Source: Lutibaculum baratangense AMV1 (lineage in GTDB: Bacteria; Pseudomonadota; Alphaproteobacteria; Rhizobiales; Tepidamorphaceae). From it: a stretch of DNA of 64,000 bases. The stretch lies in NCBI RefSeq assembly GCF_000496075.1, contig NZ_AWXZ01000039.1, forward strand, positions 558,001 through 622,000, read 5' to 3'. Made by a program: the position numbers and the translations under genes. The notes beneath the pieces are model-generated. The model was not told the DNA's origin, made no database searches, and worked only from the letters and a program-made list of their open reading frames with translations. Each line of letters opens with the position of its first letter. Within the stretch, counting starts at the first letter, position 1. Below are positions 38,454-50,678 of this stretch, piece by piece.

Positions 38454-39968
38454 ATGCACAGCTTGAAACTCGGCTTCCGTTCCTCCGTGGCAGCGCGCTG
38501 CTTGCTGGCGTGCACGCTGGGGGTGGCTGTGACGGGCTGCAGCTCCGAAGTCACGCGGTTCGCCGGACCGATGTTCGGGGGCGGCGGCCAGTCCGAATAC
38601 ACAGGCTCGATAGCCGCCAACCCGACGGAGCCCGTGCAGTCGGGGGCGCTCGCGGCGCCCGGCCAGAGCGGCAACGGGTCGTCCTACCCCAACACGTCCT
38701 ACGGTGGAGGGGGCGGGGTCCAGTCCTCGCCGCTCGACAGCCCGGCGAGCGGGCAGCCCATGTACGGGCAGCAGGGTCAGGGGCAGGGGCAGCCGGCCGG
38801 GCTCTCATCCGACGGTCGCGTCGTCACCCTGGGCCCCGGCGACAACCTCGATGCGATATCCCGCCGCTTCGCGATACCCCGCCAGGCGCTGATGGACGTA
38901 AACGGCATTCGCGACGCGAACGCCGTGCGACCGGGTCAGCAGCTTCTCGTGCCCGTCTACTCCCGGTCGAAAGGCGGGTGGGTCGCGCCCGACATGAGCG
39001 GAGCGCAGGCGCCCCAGATGTCCGGCGGCCAGACCTACCCGACTTCCCCGCAACCGTCGTCGTCTTTCGGTGACACCCAACCCGCAACGGCCGCCGCGCA
39101 GTCTCCCGGCCGGTCCGGCTCGACCCAGGCGGGCGGGCAGGGCAGCGGACGCCATCGCGTGCAGCCCGGCGAGACGGTCTACTCGATCGGCCGCCAGTAC
39201 AATGTGAGCCCCAACGCGATCATTTCCGCGAACGGCCTGTCGGATCCGAACAATGTCAGGATCGGCACGGACCTCGTGATTCCCGGCGCCAGCGGCCAGG
39301 TCGCCTCGGCCTCTCAAGGCCAGCCCGCGGCCCAGTCGGCGCCGCAGCAGACCCAGCCGGCGCAGCTCGGAGAGCCGCCGCGCAGCCTGCAGGAGCAGGC
39401 CCAGACCCTTCAGGCGGCGCCGTCCCAGCCTGCGGCCTCCCAGCAACAGACCCAGCAGTCCCAGGCGCCAGCGCAGCAGCCGGCCGCACAGCAGCCGCAG
39501 GCTCCGCAGCAACAGCAGGTGGCCATGGCGCCCGCCAGCGGCCAGCAGAATGCCGATTCAGGCGTCCAGTCCACGCAGGCGATGTCGAGCGGGATGTTCC
39601 GCTGGCCGGTGCGCGGCCGCGTGATCTCCGGGTTCGGCGACAAGGCGAGCGGCGGCAAGAACGACGGGATCAACATCTCGGTGCCGGAGGGCACGGCCAT
39701 CCGTGCCGCCGAGGAGGGAACCGTCGCCTATGCCGGCAACGAGCTGAAGGGCTACGGCAACCTCGTCCTCGTGCGCCACAAGGACGACTGGGTGACGGCC
39801 TATGCCCACAACAGCGAGATCCTCGTCCAGCGCGGCGACACCGTCAGCCGGGGGCAGGTCATCGCGAAAGCGGGGCAGAGCGGCTCCGTCAATGCGCCGC
39901 AGCTGCATTTCGAGGTGCGCCGCAACTCGACGCCGGTCGATCCGATGAAGTACCTCGCAGAGAATTGA
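38454..39968 (+). CDS. LysM/M23 lipoprotein, degenerate peptidase (NlpD/DipM-like amidase activator)
   Basis: 504 residues. The N-terminus is a lipoprotein signal with lipobox (VAVTGC/SSE). Two LysM repeats bind peptidoglycan: VTLGPGDNLDAISRRFAIPR (about 122-165) and HRVQPGETVYSIGRQYNVSP (about 233-277). A Gln/Ala-rich linker (about 285-375) leads to a C-terminal M23 fold (about 380-500; FRWPVRGRVISGFG). The metal ligands are incomplete: the usual H-x3-D segment reads NDGINI, and the HxH is QLHFEV with only the second His. This fits the non-catalytic activators of cell-wall amidases at division. It follows surE-pcm, as nlpD often does. Confidence 0.88.
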   Translation: MHSLKLGFRSSVAARCLLACTLGVAVTGCSSEVTRFAGPMFGGGGQSEYTGSIAANPTEPVQSGALAAPGQSGNGSSYPNTSYGGGGGVQSSPLDSPASGQPMYGQQGQGQGQPAGLSSDGRVVTLGPGDNLDAISRRFAIPRQALMDVNGIRDANAVRPGQQLLVPVYSRSKGGWVAPDMSGAQAPQMSGGQTYPTSPQPSSSFGDTQPATAAAQSPGRSGSTQAGGQGSGRHRVQPGETVYSIGRQYNVSPNAIISANGLSDPNNVRIGTDLVIPGASGQVASASQGQPAAQSAPQQTQPAQLGEPPRSLQEQAQTLQAAPSQPAASQQQTQQSQAPAQQPAAQQPQAPQQQQVAMAPASGQQNADSGVQSTQAMSSGMFRWPVRGRVISGFGDKASGGKNDGINISVPEGTAIRAAEEGTVAYAGNELKGYGNLVLVRHKDDWVTAYAHNSEILVQRGDTVSRGQVIAKAGQSGSVNAPQLHFEVRRNSTPVDPMKYLAEN

Positions 39969-39990
39969 GCGGGGTCTCTTTCGGCCCTCT

Positions 39991-40887
39991 CTAGCGCGCC
40001 GCCTCCAGCGGCGTGCCGAGCTCTCCCGCCAGATCCTGCACGAACTGCCAGGCGACGCGGCCGGACCGGGCGCCGCGGGTGGTCGCCCATTCGAGCGCAC
40101 GCCGCCGCAGATCGTCCTCGTCGATCGGCAGGCCGAAATGCTCGGTGTAGCCGGTCACCATGGCGAGATAGTCGTCCTGGCTGCACTTGTGGAAGCCGAG
40201 CCACAGGCCGAACCGGTCCGACAGCGACACCTTCTCCTCGACCGCCTCGGAAGGGTTGATCGCCGTCGAGCGCTCGTTCTCCATCATGTCGCGCGGCAGG
40301 AGGTGCCTTCGGTTCGAGGTGGCATAGAACAGCGTGTTGTCGGGACGGCCCTCGATGCCGCCCTCGAGCACGGCCTTCAGGGACTTGTACGAGGCATCGC
40401 CGCCGTCGAAGGACAGATCGTCGCAGAAGAGCAGCACGCGCTCCGGGCGGTCGCGCAGATGACCCATCAGGATCGGCAGCGATTCGATGTCCTCGCGGTG
40501 GATCTCCACGAGCTTGAGGGGCGCAATGCCATCCACCTCGGTCCGGGCGTTCACCTCCGCGTGGGCGGCCTTCACGAGCGAGCTCTTGCCCATGCCTCGC
40601 GCGCCCCAGAGCAGGGTGTTGTTCGCCGGCAGGCCGCGCGCGAAGCGCTCGGTGTTCCGCAGAAGCTGGTCGCGCGCCCGGTCGACGCCCTTGAGAAGGG
40701 CGATCTCGAGGCGGTTGACCTTCGGCACGGGCAGGAGCGCCGGCGGCTTCGGCCGCCACACGAAGGCGTCGGCCGCGCCGAGGTCGATCGAGCCCTCGGG
40801 ATGCGGCGCGAGGCGCTCCAGGCTGTCGGCGATTCGCTCCAGGAGGGAGGCGATGGCGTGCGTGTCCTGGTGGGAGATCGTGGTCAT
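39991..40887 (-). CDS. AAA+ ATP-binding protein, DUF815 family
   Basis: 298 residues from the ATG at 40887. DUF815 proteins are AAA+ ATPases of unknown role, conserved in proteobacteria. Walker A is LLWGARGMGKSSLVKAAH and Walker B is ERVLLFCDDLSFD; TLFYATSNRRHLLPRDM is sensor 1, and RFGLWLGFHKCSQDDYLAMV lies in the C-terminal part. Its neighbour on the other strand is yajC, and the two starts are about 190 bases apart. I see nothing that gives a substrate. Confidence 0.85.
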   Translation of the reverse strand: MTTISHQDTHAIASLLERIADSLERLAPHPEGSIDLGAADAFVWRPKPPALLPVPKVNRLEIALLKGVDRARDQLLRNTERFARGLPANNTLLWGARGMGKSSLVKAAHAEVNARTEVDGIAPLKLVEIHREDIESLPILMGHLRDRPERVLLFCDDLSFDGGDASYKSLKAVLEGGIEGRPDNTLFYATSNRRHLLPRDMMENERSTAINPSEAVEEKVSLSDRFGLWLGFHKCSQDDYLAMVTGYTEHFGLPIDEDDLRRRALEWATTRGARSGRVAWQFVQDLAGELGTPLEAAR

Positions 40888-40979
40888 GTTGTCTCGCGGG
40901 AGTGATCGGGCGCGGAAGCGTGCGTCGACCGCGCGCGCCGGGTGGCGCAAGGCCCGCATCAAAGCGAAAGCCGAACGGT

Positions 40980-41007
40980 TTGCAAAGCCCGTGCTCATGG
41001 CTATAGT
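40980..41007 (+). promoter_or_regulatory. Candidate promoter of yajC-secD-secF
   Basis: -35 TTGCAA (40980-40985) and -10 TATAGT (41002-41007) are separated by 16 bases, about 65 bases before the yajC start. Confidence 0.6.
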
Positions 41008-41073
41008 CCGCCGCGCTTTCGAAGGGGCCGCATCCGCCGGCCCCCTGACGTGCTGCCTCAGGAGGAGAACGGG

Positions 41074-41409
41074 ATGCTGGTCACGCCGGCCTACGCACAA
41101 GCAGCCGCGCCGGGTGGCGGTGGCGATTTTCTGATTTCGCTGCTGCCTTTCGTCCTGATCTTCGTGGTCATGTACTTCCTGATCCTGCGGCCGCAGCAGC
41201 GGCGCGTGAAGCAGCATCAGGAGATGGTCGGCGCGCTGAGGCGGGGCGACACCGTCGTCACGACGGGCGGGCTGATCGGCAAGATCTCCAAGGTCGTCGA
41301 CGACAGGGAGATCCAGCTCGAGATCGCCGAGGGCGTGCGCGTGCGCACGGTGCGTTCGATGATTGCCGAGGTTCGCGCCAAGGGCGAGCCCGTGAAGGAC
41401 GAAGGCTGA
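41074..41409 (+). CDS. yajC: Preprotein translocase subunit YajC
   Basis: Small membrane partner of SecDF. It has 111 residues from the ATG at 41074, which has a strong AGGAGGAG ribosome site at 41060-41067. One transmembrane helix (FLISLLPFVLIFVVMYFLIL) is followed by the hallmark RPQQRRVKQHQEMV and GDTVVTTGGLIGKI. An alphaproteobacterial feature is the N-terminal PAYAQAAAPGGG stretch. secD follows 46 bases later. Confidence 0.95.
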   Translation: MLVTPAYAQAAAPGGGGDFLISLLPFVLIFVVMYFLILRPQQRRVKQHQEMVGALRRGDTVVTTGGLIGKISKVVDDREIQLEIAEGVRVRTVRSMIAEVRAKGEPVKDEG

Positions 41410-41455
41410 GCGCCGCGGGCGCCGCCGCCGGTTCAACCCCACCCGTCAGGGACCC

Positions 41456-43060
41456 ATGCTCCACTTCTCGCGCTGGAAGATTGCCGTCACGCTTCTGATC
41501 TGCCTCGTCGGCATCTTGGCGACCATCCCGAACTTCTTCTCGCGCGAGACGGTCGCCGAGTGGCCGGGCTTCATGCCGACCCGCCAGCTCACGCTGGGCC
41601 TCGACCTGCAGGGCGGCTCGCACATCCTGCTCGGCGTCGACACGCAGGCGGTCGTCGGGGAGCGTCTTGCGACCCTGCGCGACGACGTCCGCGACACGCT
41701 GCGCCAGGCGCGGATCGGCTACACCGGCCTCGGGGTGGAGGGAAACCGTGTCCAGGTGCGGGTCCGCGATCAGGAGAGCTTCGACGAAGCCCGGAGGCGG
41801 CTGCGGGAGCTCGCGGCGCCGGTCGGGTCGCTCTTCGGGGACACGAGCGGCAACGACATCGAGGTTTCCTCGGGCGACGGCGGGCTGCTCTTCGTCCAGC
41901 TCACGGAGGCCGGGCTGAACCAGCGCGTGTCCTCTGCGGTCGAGCAGTCGATCGAGATCGTGAGGCGACGCATCGACGAGCTCGGCACCACCGAGCCCAC
42001 GATCCAGCGCCAGGGGCTCGACCGCATTCTCGTCCAGGTTCCGGGCCTGCAGGATCCCGCGCGCCTCAAGGCGTTGATCGGGCAGACGGCGAAGCTGACC
42101 TTCCACCTCGTGGACGTCAACACGCCGGTCAACGACGCGCTCCAGGGACGGGTGCCGCCTGACTCCGAGATCCTCTACACGCAGGATGATCCGCCTCAGC
42201 CGGTGCTGGTCGAGAAGCGGGTGATGGTCTCGGGCGAGAACCTCGTCGACGCGCAGCCCGGATTCGACAGCCGCACGAACGAGCCGGTCGTATCCTTCCG
42301 CTTCGACACGTCCGGCGCGCAGCGCTTCGGGCGCGTGACGCAGCAGAATGTCGGCCGGCCCTTCGCGATTATCCTCGACAACGAGGTCATCTCGGCGCCC
42401 GTCATCCGCGAGCCGATCCTCGGGGGCTCCGGCCAGATCTCCGGCGACTTCACCGTGGAGACGGCGAACGACCTCGCCATTCTCCTTCGGGCGGGCGCGC
42501 TGCCCGCGCCGCTCGACATCCTCGAGGAACGCACGGTCGGGCCCGGTCTTGGCCAGGATTCCATCGAAGCGGGCGCGACGGCCGCCGTGATCGGCACCGT
42601 GCTCGTCATCTCGTTCATGATCGCCGTCTACGGGCTGTTCGGGCTGTTCGCCAACATCGCGCTCGTCGTGAACATGTTCCTGATCATCGGTGTGTTGTCG
42701 CTCCTGCAGGCGACACTGACGCTGCCGGGCATCGCCGGCATCGTGCTGACGATCGGCATGGCGGTCGACGCGAACGTGCTGATCTACGAGCGCATCCGCG
42801 AGGAGCAGCGCGCGGGCAAGAGCGCCATCGCCTCGATCGACTCCGGCTACAGGCTCGCGCTCAGCACCATCCTCGACGCGAACATCACGACGCTGATCGC
42901 CGCCATCATCCTGTTCTATCTCGGGTCCGGCCCGATCCGCGGCTTCGCCGTGACGCTCGCCATCGGTATCGTGACGACCGTCTTCACGGCCTACCTGTTC
43001 AACCGGCTCATCGTGGCCACGTGGGTCCGCCGCCGCCGCCCGTCGGCCGTGCCGATCTGA
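41456..43060 (+). CDS. secD: Protein translocase subunit SecD
   Basis: RND-type membrane protein that uses the proton gradient to help pull exported proteins across the membrane. It has 534 residues: first helix, then the large periplasmic domain P1 (LGLDLQGGSHILLGVD, IRRRIDELGTTEPTIQRQG with the family's conserved signature) and a C-terminal bundle of five helices (GMAVDANVLIYERIREEQRA). The ATG at 41456 follows a GGGAC stretch. secF is 18 bases downstream. Confidence 0.96.
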   Translation: MLHFSRWKIAVTLLICLVGILATIPNFFSRETVAEWPGFMPTRQLTLGLDLQGGSHILLGVDTQAVVGERLATLRDDVRDTLRQARIGYTGLGVEGNRVQVRVRDQESFDEARRRLRELAAPVGSLFGDTSGNDIEVSSGDGGLLFVQLTEAGLNQRVSSAVEQSIEIVRRRIDELGTTEPTIQRQGLDRILVQVPGLQDPARLKALIGQTAKLTFHLVDVNTPVNDALQGRVPPDSEILYTQDDPPQPVLVEKRVMVSGENLVDAQPGFDSRTNEPVVSFRFDTSGAQRFGRVTQQNVGRPFAIILDNEVISAPVIREPILGGSGQISGDFTVETANDLAILLRAGALPAPLDILEERTVGPGLGQDSIEAGATAAVIGTVLVISFMIAVYGLFGLFANIALVVNMFLIIGVLSLLQATLTLPGIAGIVLTIGMAVDANVLIYERIREEQRAGKSAIASIDSGYRLALSTILDANITTLIAAIILFYLGSGPIRGFAVTLAIGIVTTVFTAYLFNRLIVATWVRRRRPSAVPI

Positions 43061-43078
43061 GCCGAAGGAGCCTCTCCC

Positions 43079-44023
43079 GTGTTTCACCTCAGACTGGTCC
43101 GCGACGAGACGAAGATCGGCTTCATGCGCCTCCGGCGCGTGACGCTGGCCCTCTCGGCCGTGCTCTCCGTCCTGTCGATCGTCCTCTTTCTGGGGGTCGG
43201 CCTGAACCTCGGCATCGACTTCCGCGGCGGCTCGCTGATCGAGATCAAGACCGACGGCCCGGCCGATCTCGGCCAGCTGCGCGAGACGATCGGCGGCCTC
43301 GGCCTCGGCGACGTGCAGATCCAGGAATTCGGCGCGCCGGACGACGTGATGATCCGTGTCGTCGAGCAGGAGGGCGGCGAGGCCGCCCAGCAGGCGGTGA
43401 TCGCCAATATCCGCGGGGCGCTCGGGGACGAGGTCGAGTACCGGCGCGTCGAGATCGTCGGGCCGACGGTCAGCCAGGAGCTCGCGCGCAGCGGCACGAT
43501 CGCGGTCATCGCGGCGATCTTCGCGATCCTCGTCTACATCTGGTTCCGCTTCGAGTGGCAGTACGCGCTCGGCGCGGTGATCGCGACGATCCACGACGTC
43601 GTCCTGACGATCGGGCTGTTCGCGGCCCTGCAGCTCGACTTCAGCCTGTCGTCGATCGCTGCGATCCTGACGATCGTCGGCTATTCCTTGAACGACACGG
43701 TGGTCGTCTACGACCGCGTTCGGGAGAACGCCCGGCGCTACAAGAGGCTGCCGATCGTCGATCTGCTCGATCTGAGCGTCAACCAGACGCTGTCGCGCAC
43801 GATCATGACCTCGCTGACCACGCTCCTGGCGCTGTCGGCGCTCTACATCTTCGGCGGCGAGGTCATCCGCAGCTTCGTCTTCGCCATGATCTGGGGCATT
43901 GCCGTCGGCACGTACTCCTCCATCTACGTTGCGGCGCCGGTGCTGCTCTATCTCGGCCTCGGCCGCGAGGGCGAGGGGCGCAGCGGCGGCCAGGCCGCGG
44001 CGCAGGAGAACGGCGCCGCCTGA
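43079..44023 (+). CDS. secF: Protein translocase subunit SecF
   Basis: Partner of SecD. The 314-residue protein starts at a GTG; GAAGGAG at 43063-43069 is well placed. FRGGSLIEIKTDGPADLGQL belongs to the periplasmic part and GYSLNDTVVVYDRVRENARR is the conserved helix-4 motif. The last residues are Gly/Gln/Ala-rich. The next gene begins 17 bases later. Confidence 0.96.
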   Translation: MFHLRLVRDETKIGFMRLRRVTLALSAVLSVLSIVLFLGVGLNLGIDFRGGSLIEIKTDGPADLGQLRETIGGLGLGDVQIQEFGAPDDVMIRVVEQEGGEAAQQAVIANIRGALGDEVEYRRVEIVGPTVSQELARSGTIAVIAAIFAILVYIWFRFEWQYALGAVIATIHDVVLTIGLFAALQLDFSLSSIAAILTIVGYSLNDTVVVYDRVRENARRYKRLPIVDLLDLSVNQTLSRTIMTSLTTLLALSALYIFGGEVIRSFVFAMIWGIAVGTYSSIYVAAPVLLYLGLGREGEGRSGGQAAAQENGAA

Positions 44024-44040
44024 GGAGGGGAGCGCTACGG

Positions 44041-44418
44041 ATGGAGATGCGCCGGCAGCACTTTCCCGGCCGGGCGCCGATCGACGCCTACGGCAATGGC
44101 GGGTTCCGGTTCGCGGACATGTCGCACCGCGGCTCGATCCTCGTGCTGCCGAGCGGCATCTACGGCTGGGAGCCGGCTGAGCCGCCGCGGGTGAGCTCGG
44201 AGGATCTGGGTCGCCTGTTCGAGGAGGATCCGGCGCCGGAGCTTCTCCTGCTCGGGACCGGCGAGGACCTCGTTCCGCAGGGGCCCGAACTGCGGCAGGC
44301 GTTGCGCGAGCTCGGGGTGACGCTCGAACTGATGAGCACGGGCGCGGCGGCCCGCACCTACAACGTGCTTCTCGCGGAGGCGCGCGTCGTCGCGGCGGCG
44401 CTTCTGGCGGTCGAGTGA
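44041..44418 (+). CDS. Mth938-like domain protein (NDUFAF3 homologue)
   Basis: 125 residues of the Mth938/DUF498 fold. Conserved pieces are IDAYGNGGFRFADMSHRGSI, LVLPSGIYGW, LLLGTGEDLVPQGPELRQAL and LMSTGAAARTYNVLLAEAR. In mitochondria the homologue NDUFAF3 is an assembly factor of respiratory complex I, and the location next to secDF and the phytoene-synthase-like gene is conserved in alphaproteobacteria. The downstream gene starts at its stop (GTGA overlap), so they are translationally coupled. The biochemical activity is unknown. Confidence 0.82.
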   Translation: MEMRRQHFPGRAPIDAYGNGGFRFADMSHRGSILVLPSGIYGWEPAEPPRVSSEDLGRLFEEDPAPELLLLGTGEDLVPQGPELRQALRELGVTLELMSTGAAARTYNVLLAEARVVAAALLAVE

Positions 44419-45272
44419 GCATGGCCGACGCCGCCATCGCCCATGTGAGCGAGCTTCTGCGCCAGGGCGACAAAGATCGCTTCCTGTGCGATCTCTTCGT
44501 GCCCGCCGAGAAACGGCCGCATATCATGGCCCTGCACGCTTTCGCGCTCGAAATCGCGCGGGTGCGCGAGGTCGTGAGCGAACCAATGCCCGGCGAGATC
44601 CGGCTGCAATGGTGGCGGGACGCCATCGAAGGGCACGGGCACGGCAACGTGGCGCAGCATCCGGTCGGCGGTCTTCTCCTGGAGGCGCTCGACCGCTTCG
44701 ATCTTCCCCGACAACCCCTGCTCGACCTGATAGAGGCGCGGAGCTTCGACCTCTACGACGACCCGATGGGCTCCGTGGCGGAGCTCGAGGGCTACGGGGC
44801 CGCGACCGTCGGGCCGACCCTCGCACTCCCGGCGCTGGCGCTCGACCGCGGAATCGCAGGAGCCGATCTCGACCCCGTCTCGCAGTCGGGGGGCATCGCC
44901 TACGCCACCGCCGGGCTCCTGCGCGCCATCCCGCTACACGCCTCCCGCGGCCAGGTCTACATGCCGCTCGACGTGCTCGAGCGGCACGGCACGGATCCCG
45001 CGTTGCTTCTGGCCGGGAAGACGGACGAGAGGCTGCGCGCCGCGCTGAAGGAGATGGCGACGCTGGCGCGTTCGCATCTCAGCCTGGCACTCGACGCCGC
45101 GCGGCGCCTGCCGGCCGGGGTGGTGCCCGCTCTCCTGCCCCTGGCGCTGGTCACGCCATATCTCGATCGCTTCGAGCGGGCCGGCTGCGACCCGTTCTCC
45201 CCGAAGGTCGACCTGCCGCAATGGCGGCGACAGTGGACGCTGTGGCGCTCTGCCCGCCGAGGGTTCGCTTAG
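44415..45272 (+). CDS. Squalene/phytoene-synthase-like protein (NDUFAF6 homologue)
   Basis: 285 residues of the isoprenoid-synthase fold. EKRPHIMALHAFALEIARVR and EIRLQWWRDAIEG align with the phytoene-synthase core, but the first Asp-rich motif required for prenyl diphosphate binding is not present (EIARVREVVSEP), and the second is reduced to ARSFDLYDDPM. It is therefore unlikely to be a true synthase and matches the NDUFAF6 group, whose mitochondrial member helps assemble complex I. The GTG start overlaps the preceding stop; an ATG at 44421 is possible. Confidence 0.8.
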   Translation: MSMADAAIAHVSELLRQGDKDRFLCDLFVPAEKRPHIMALHAFALEIARVREVVSEPMPGEIRLQWWRDAIEGHGHGNVAQHPVGGLLLEALDRFDLPRQPLLDLIEARSFDLYDDPMGSVAELEGYGAATVGPTLALPALALDRGIAGADLDPVSQSGGIAYATAGLLRAIPLHASRGQVYMPLDVLERHGTDPALLLAGKTDERLRAALKEMATLARSHLSLALDAARRLPAGVVPALLPLALVTPYLDRFERAGCDPFSPKVDLPQWRRQWTLWRSARRGFA

Positions 45273-45359
45273 CGACCGGAACGACCATGACGGGCGTCGG
45301 GTTGGCTTCGTGGGCCTAGCGGATCTCGCCGGCCCCGACCGAGAAGGAGCGAAACCGCC

Positions 45360-45566
45360 ATGTCTCGCGGAAACATGCTCGTCGTCCTGCTTGTCGTCGC
45401 CTTGATCGCGCTCGGCTTCGTCTTCTGGTGGTACATGGTGAGCGGCGACGAGGCGTCCGATGCCGCCCCGCCGGCGGAGGCCGAGACCTCCGAGCCGGAG
45501 GGGACCACCGAGACGCCCGGAACGGCCGAGCCCGGAGGAACGGCGGAGCCGGTGCCGGCGCAGTAG
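45360..45566 (+). CDS. Small single-pass membrane protein of unknown function
   Basis: 68 residues: one transmembrane helix near the N-terminus (NMLVVLLVVALIALGFVFWW, residues 5-24), then an acidic Ala/Pro/Glu/Thr-rich tail (GTTETPGTAEPGGTAEPVPA). AAGGAG precedes the ATG by about 9 bases. It is convergent with trmFO, separated by 24 bases. No family assignment is possible. Confidence 0.55.
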   Translation: MSRGNMLVVLLVVALIALGFVFWWYMVSGDEASDAAPPAEAETSEPEGTTETPGTAEPGGTAEPVPAQ

Positions 45567-45590
45567 CCGCCCCGGAGGCGGGCAGTGCGG

Positions 45591-47009
45591 CTATTCGGCC
45601 GCCTGCGACACGGGCGACAGCCAGCCCTCCAGGTCTCTGAGCGCGCGGGCGGTGTAGGCGCGCTTCTTCGCAAGCGTCTTGGCGCCTCCGCGCAGGCGCA
45701 CGCCGGGCTCGCGGGGGATCTCGACCGGAGGGAAGAGCCCGAAATTCACGTTCATGGGCTGGAAGGACCGCGTTCCGCCGTTCGCGTCCACGAGATGGCC
45801 GCCGGTGATGTGGGCTAGAAGTGCGCCGAGCGCCGTCGTCGCGGGAGGAGGAGGGCAGGCGCGACCGAGCCTTTCGGCGGCCGCGAACCGGCCGGCGAGG
45901 AGGCCGATCGCCGCCGACTCCACGTAGCCCTCGACCCCCGTGACCTGGCCCGCGAAGCGCAGGCGCGGCAGCGCCTTGAGCCGCAGCTCGCGGTCGAGGA
46001 GCTTCGGCGAGTTCAGGAAGGTGTTGCGATGCAGGCCGCCGAGGCGTGCGAACTCCGCGTTCTCGAGCCCCGGGATCATGCGGAAGATCTCGGCCTGTGC
46101 GCCGTATTTCAGCTTCGTCTGGAAGCCGACCATGTTGTAGAGCGTGCCGAGCGCATTGTCCTGGCGCAGCTGCACCACGGCGTAGGGCTTCACGTCCGGC
46201 TGATGCTGGTTGGTCAGGCCGACGGGCTTCATCGGGCCGTGGCGCAGGGTCTCCGGCCCGCGTTCCGCCATCACCTCGATCGGCAGGCAGCCGTCGAAAT
46301 ATGGCGTATCCTTCTCCCACTCCTTGAACTCGCCCTTGTCTCCGGCGATGAGCGCCTGGACGAACGCCTCGTACTGGTCCTTGTCGAGGGGGCAGTTGAT
46401 GTAGTCGGCGCCGGTTCCGGCGGGGCCCGGCTTGTCGTAGCGGGACTGGAACCACGCCTTGGAGAAGTCGATCGTATCCTTGTGGACGATCGGCGCGATG
46501 GCGTCGAAGAAGGCGAGTGAATCCTCTTCCGTGACCCCGCCGATGGCCTCGGCCAGCGCCTTCGAGGTGAGGGGACCGGTCGCGACGATGACCGAGTCCC
46601 AATCTTCCGGCGGCAATCCCGCCACCTCCTCGCGGCGGATCTCGATCAGCGGATGCTCCTCGAGCGCCTTCGTGACGGCGTCCGAGAAGCCGACGCGGTC
46701 GACCGCCAGCGCGCCGCCCGCCGGCACCTGGTTCCGATCGCCCATCGCCATGATGATCGAGTCGCAGCGCCTCAGCTCCGCGTGGAGGAGGCCGACGGCA
46801 TTCGTCTCAGCGTCGTCCGAGCGGAAGGAGTTCGAGCAGACGAGCTCGGCGCAGCCGTCGGTGACGTGGGCTTCGGTGCCGCGGACGGGCCGCATCTCGT
46901 GCAGCACCACGGGAACACCGGTCTGCGCGATCTGCCAGGCGGCTTCCGAGCCGGCGAGGCCGGCGCCGACGACGTGGACGGGGCGGGAGGCGGCTGATGT
47001 ATCATTCAT
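45591..47009 (-). CDS. trmFO: Folate-dependent tRNA (uracil-54) methyltransferase TrmFO
   Basis: FAD enzyme using methylene-tetrahydrofolate to make ribothymidine at U54 in the T loop. The 472 residues begin with the FAD-binding [18 protein letters not shown] and include [55 protein letters not shown] and [20 protein letters not shown]. TrmFO is found in most alphaproteobacteria that lack TrmA. The start at 47009 lies just upstream of the FAD motif. Confidence 0.96.
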   Translation of the reverse strand: MNDTSAASRPVHVVGAGLAGSEAAWQIAQTGVPVVLHEMRPVRGTEAHVTDGCAELVCSNSFRSDDAETNAVGLLHAELRRCDSIIMAMGDRNQVPAGGALAVDRVGFSDAVTKALEEHPLIEIRREEVAGLPPEDWDSVIVATGPLTSKALAEAIGGVTEEDSLAFFDAIAPIVHKDTIDFSKAWFQSRYDKPGPAGTGADYINCPLDKDQYEAFVQALIAGDKGEFKEWEKDTPYFDGCLPIEVMAERGPETLRHGPMKPVGLTNQHQPDVKPYAVVQLRQDNALGTLYNMVGFQTKLKYGAQAEIFRMIPGLENAEFARLGGLHRNTFLNSPKLLDRELRLKALPRLRFAGQVTGVEGYVESAAIGLLAGRFAAAERLGRACPPPPATTALGALLAHITGGHLVDANGGTRSFQPMNVNFGLFPPVEIPREPGVRLRGGAKTLAKKRAYTARALRDLEGWLSPVSQAAE

Positions 47010-47111
47010 GCCGCCTATCTAGGCTCGCCTGCGCCGGCATGCAAAGGGCCGCGAAGCGCATGGCTTCGCTGCCCTTGGCTGCCGAATGCGAACCCGCCGT
47101 TGCGGACGGTG

Positions 47112-47672
47112 TCAGGCGGCGCGTCGCTCGTGGCGGCCTTCGGCGATCTCCTCCGCGATCTTGGCGCAGAACGCGCCGAGGTCGCCGGGATTGCGGCTCG
47201 TGACGAGGCCCTTGTCCGTGACCACTTCCTTGTCCTGCCAGTCGGCGCCGGCGTTGATCACGTCGGTCTTGATCGAGTGGTAGGACGTCATCGGATGGCC
47301 CTTGGCGATCCCGGCCTCGACGAGGAGCCAGGGCGCGTGGCAGATCGCCGCCAGAACCTTCTTCTGCGCGTAGATCTTCTTGATGAAGTCGATCACCTTC
47401 GGCTCGACGCGCAGGAGGTCGGGGTTGATCTGGCCGCCCGGCAGCACGAGCGCGTCGTAATCGTCGGGGGAGACCTCGCCGATCGCGTGGTCGACCTTGA
47501 CCTTCTGGCCCCAGTCGTCCTTGTCCCAGCCCTTGATGTCGCCCTTCTCGAGCGAGATCACGTGCACCTCGGCGCCCGCGTCCTTCAGCTTGTGAAGTGG
47601 CACTTCGAGCTCGGACTGCTCGAATCCGTGGGTCGCGATGATGGCGACTTTCTTGCCGGAAATGTCATGCAT
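47112..47672 (-). CDS. DJ-1/PfpI family protein (YhbO-like)
   Basis: 186 residues of the DJ-1/PfpI class I glutamine-amidotransferase-like fold. Conserved points are ATHGFEQSELEVP with the Glu, the nucleophile elbow AAICHAPWLLVEAG with the reactive Cys, and DALVLPGGQINPDLLR. Family members act as stress-response chaperones, glyoxalases or proposed deglycases; none can be chosen here. GGAGG lies 6 bases before the ATG. It is between trmFO and uvrA on the same strand but spaced about 100 bases from each. Confidence 0.88.
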   Translation of the reverse strand: MHDISGKKVAIIATHGFEQSELEVPLHKLKDAGAEVHVISLEKGDIKGWDKDDWGQKVKVDHAIGEVSPDDYDALVLPGGQINPDLLRVEPKVIDFIKKIYAQKKVLAAICHAPWLLVEAGIAKGHPMTSYHSIKTDVINAGADWQDKEVVTDKGLVTSRNPGDLGAFCAKIAEEIAEGRHERRAA

Positions 47673-47774
47673 GGCATGCCTCCGTTGGAGTGCGTTCAGG
47701 AAACGTGCCTGCAGAACGGGGCGGCCGCGGGAGCGGTTCCGGATTCGCCGCCCCTGCGGCAGATCGCGCGCGGT

Positions 47775-50669
<2,895 letters not shown>

Positions 50670-50678
50670 AAGGTCCGG

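Noticed and set aside
39300-39540. Repetitive Gln/Ala-coding stretch that looks like a tandem repeat array
   Set aside because: It is the low-complexity linker of the LysM/M23 protein, in frame, without regular repeat units; not a CRISPR or satellite.
41258-44647. A very long open frame (over 1100 codons) on the reverse strand across secD-secF
   Set aside because: It is antisense to well-supported genes, has no recognisable domain and is Arg/Asp/His-rich as expected from GC-rich shadow frames.
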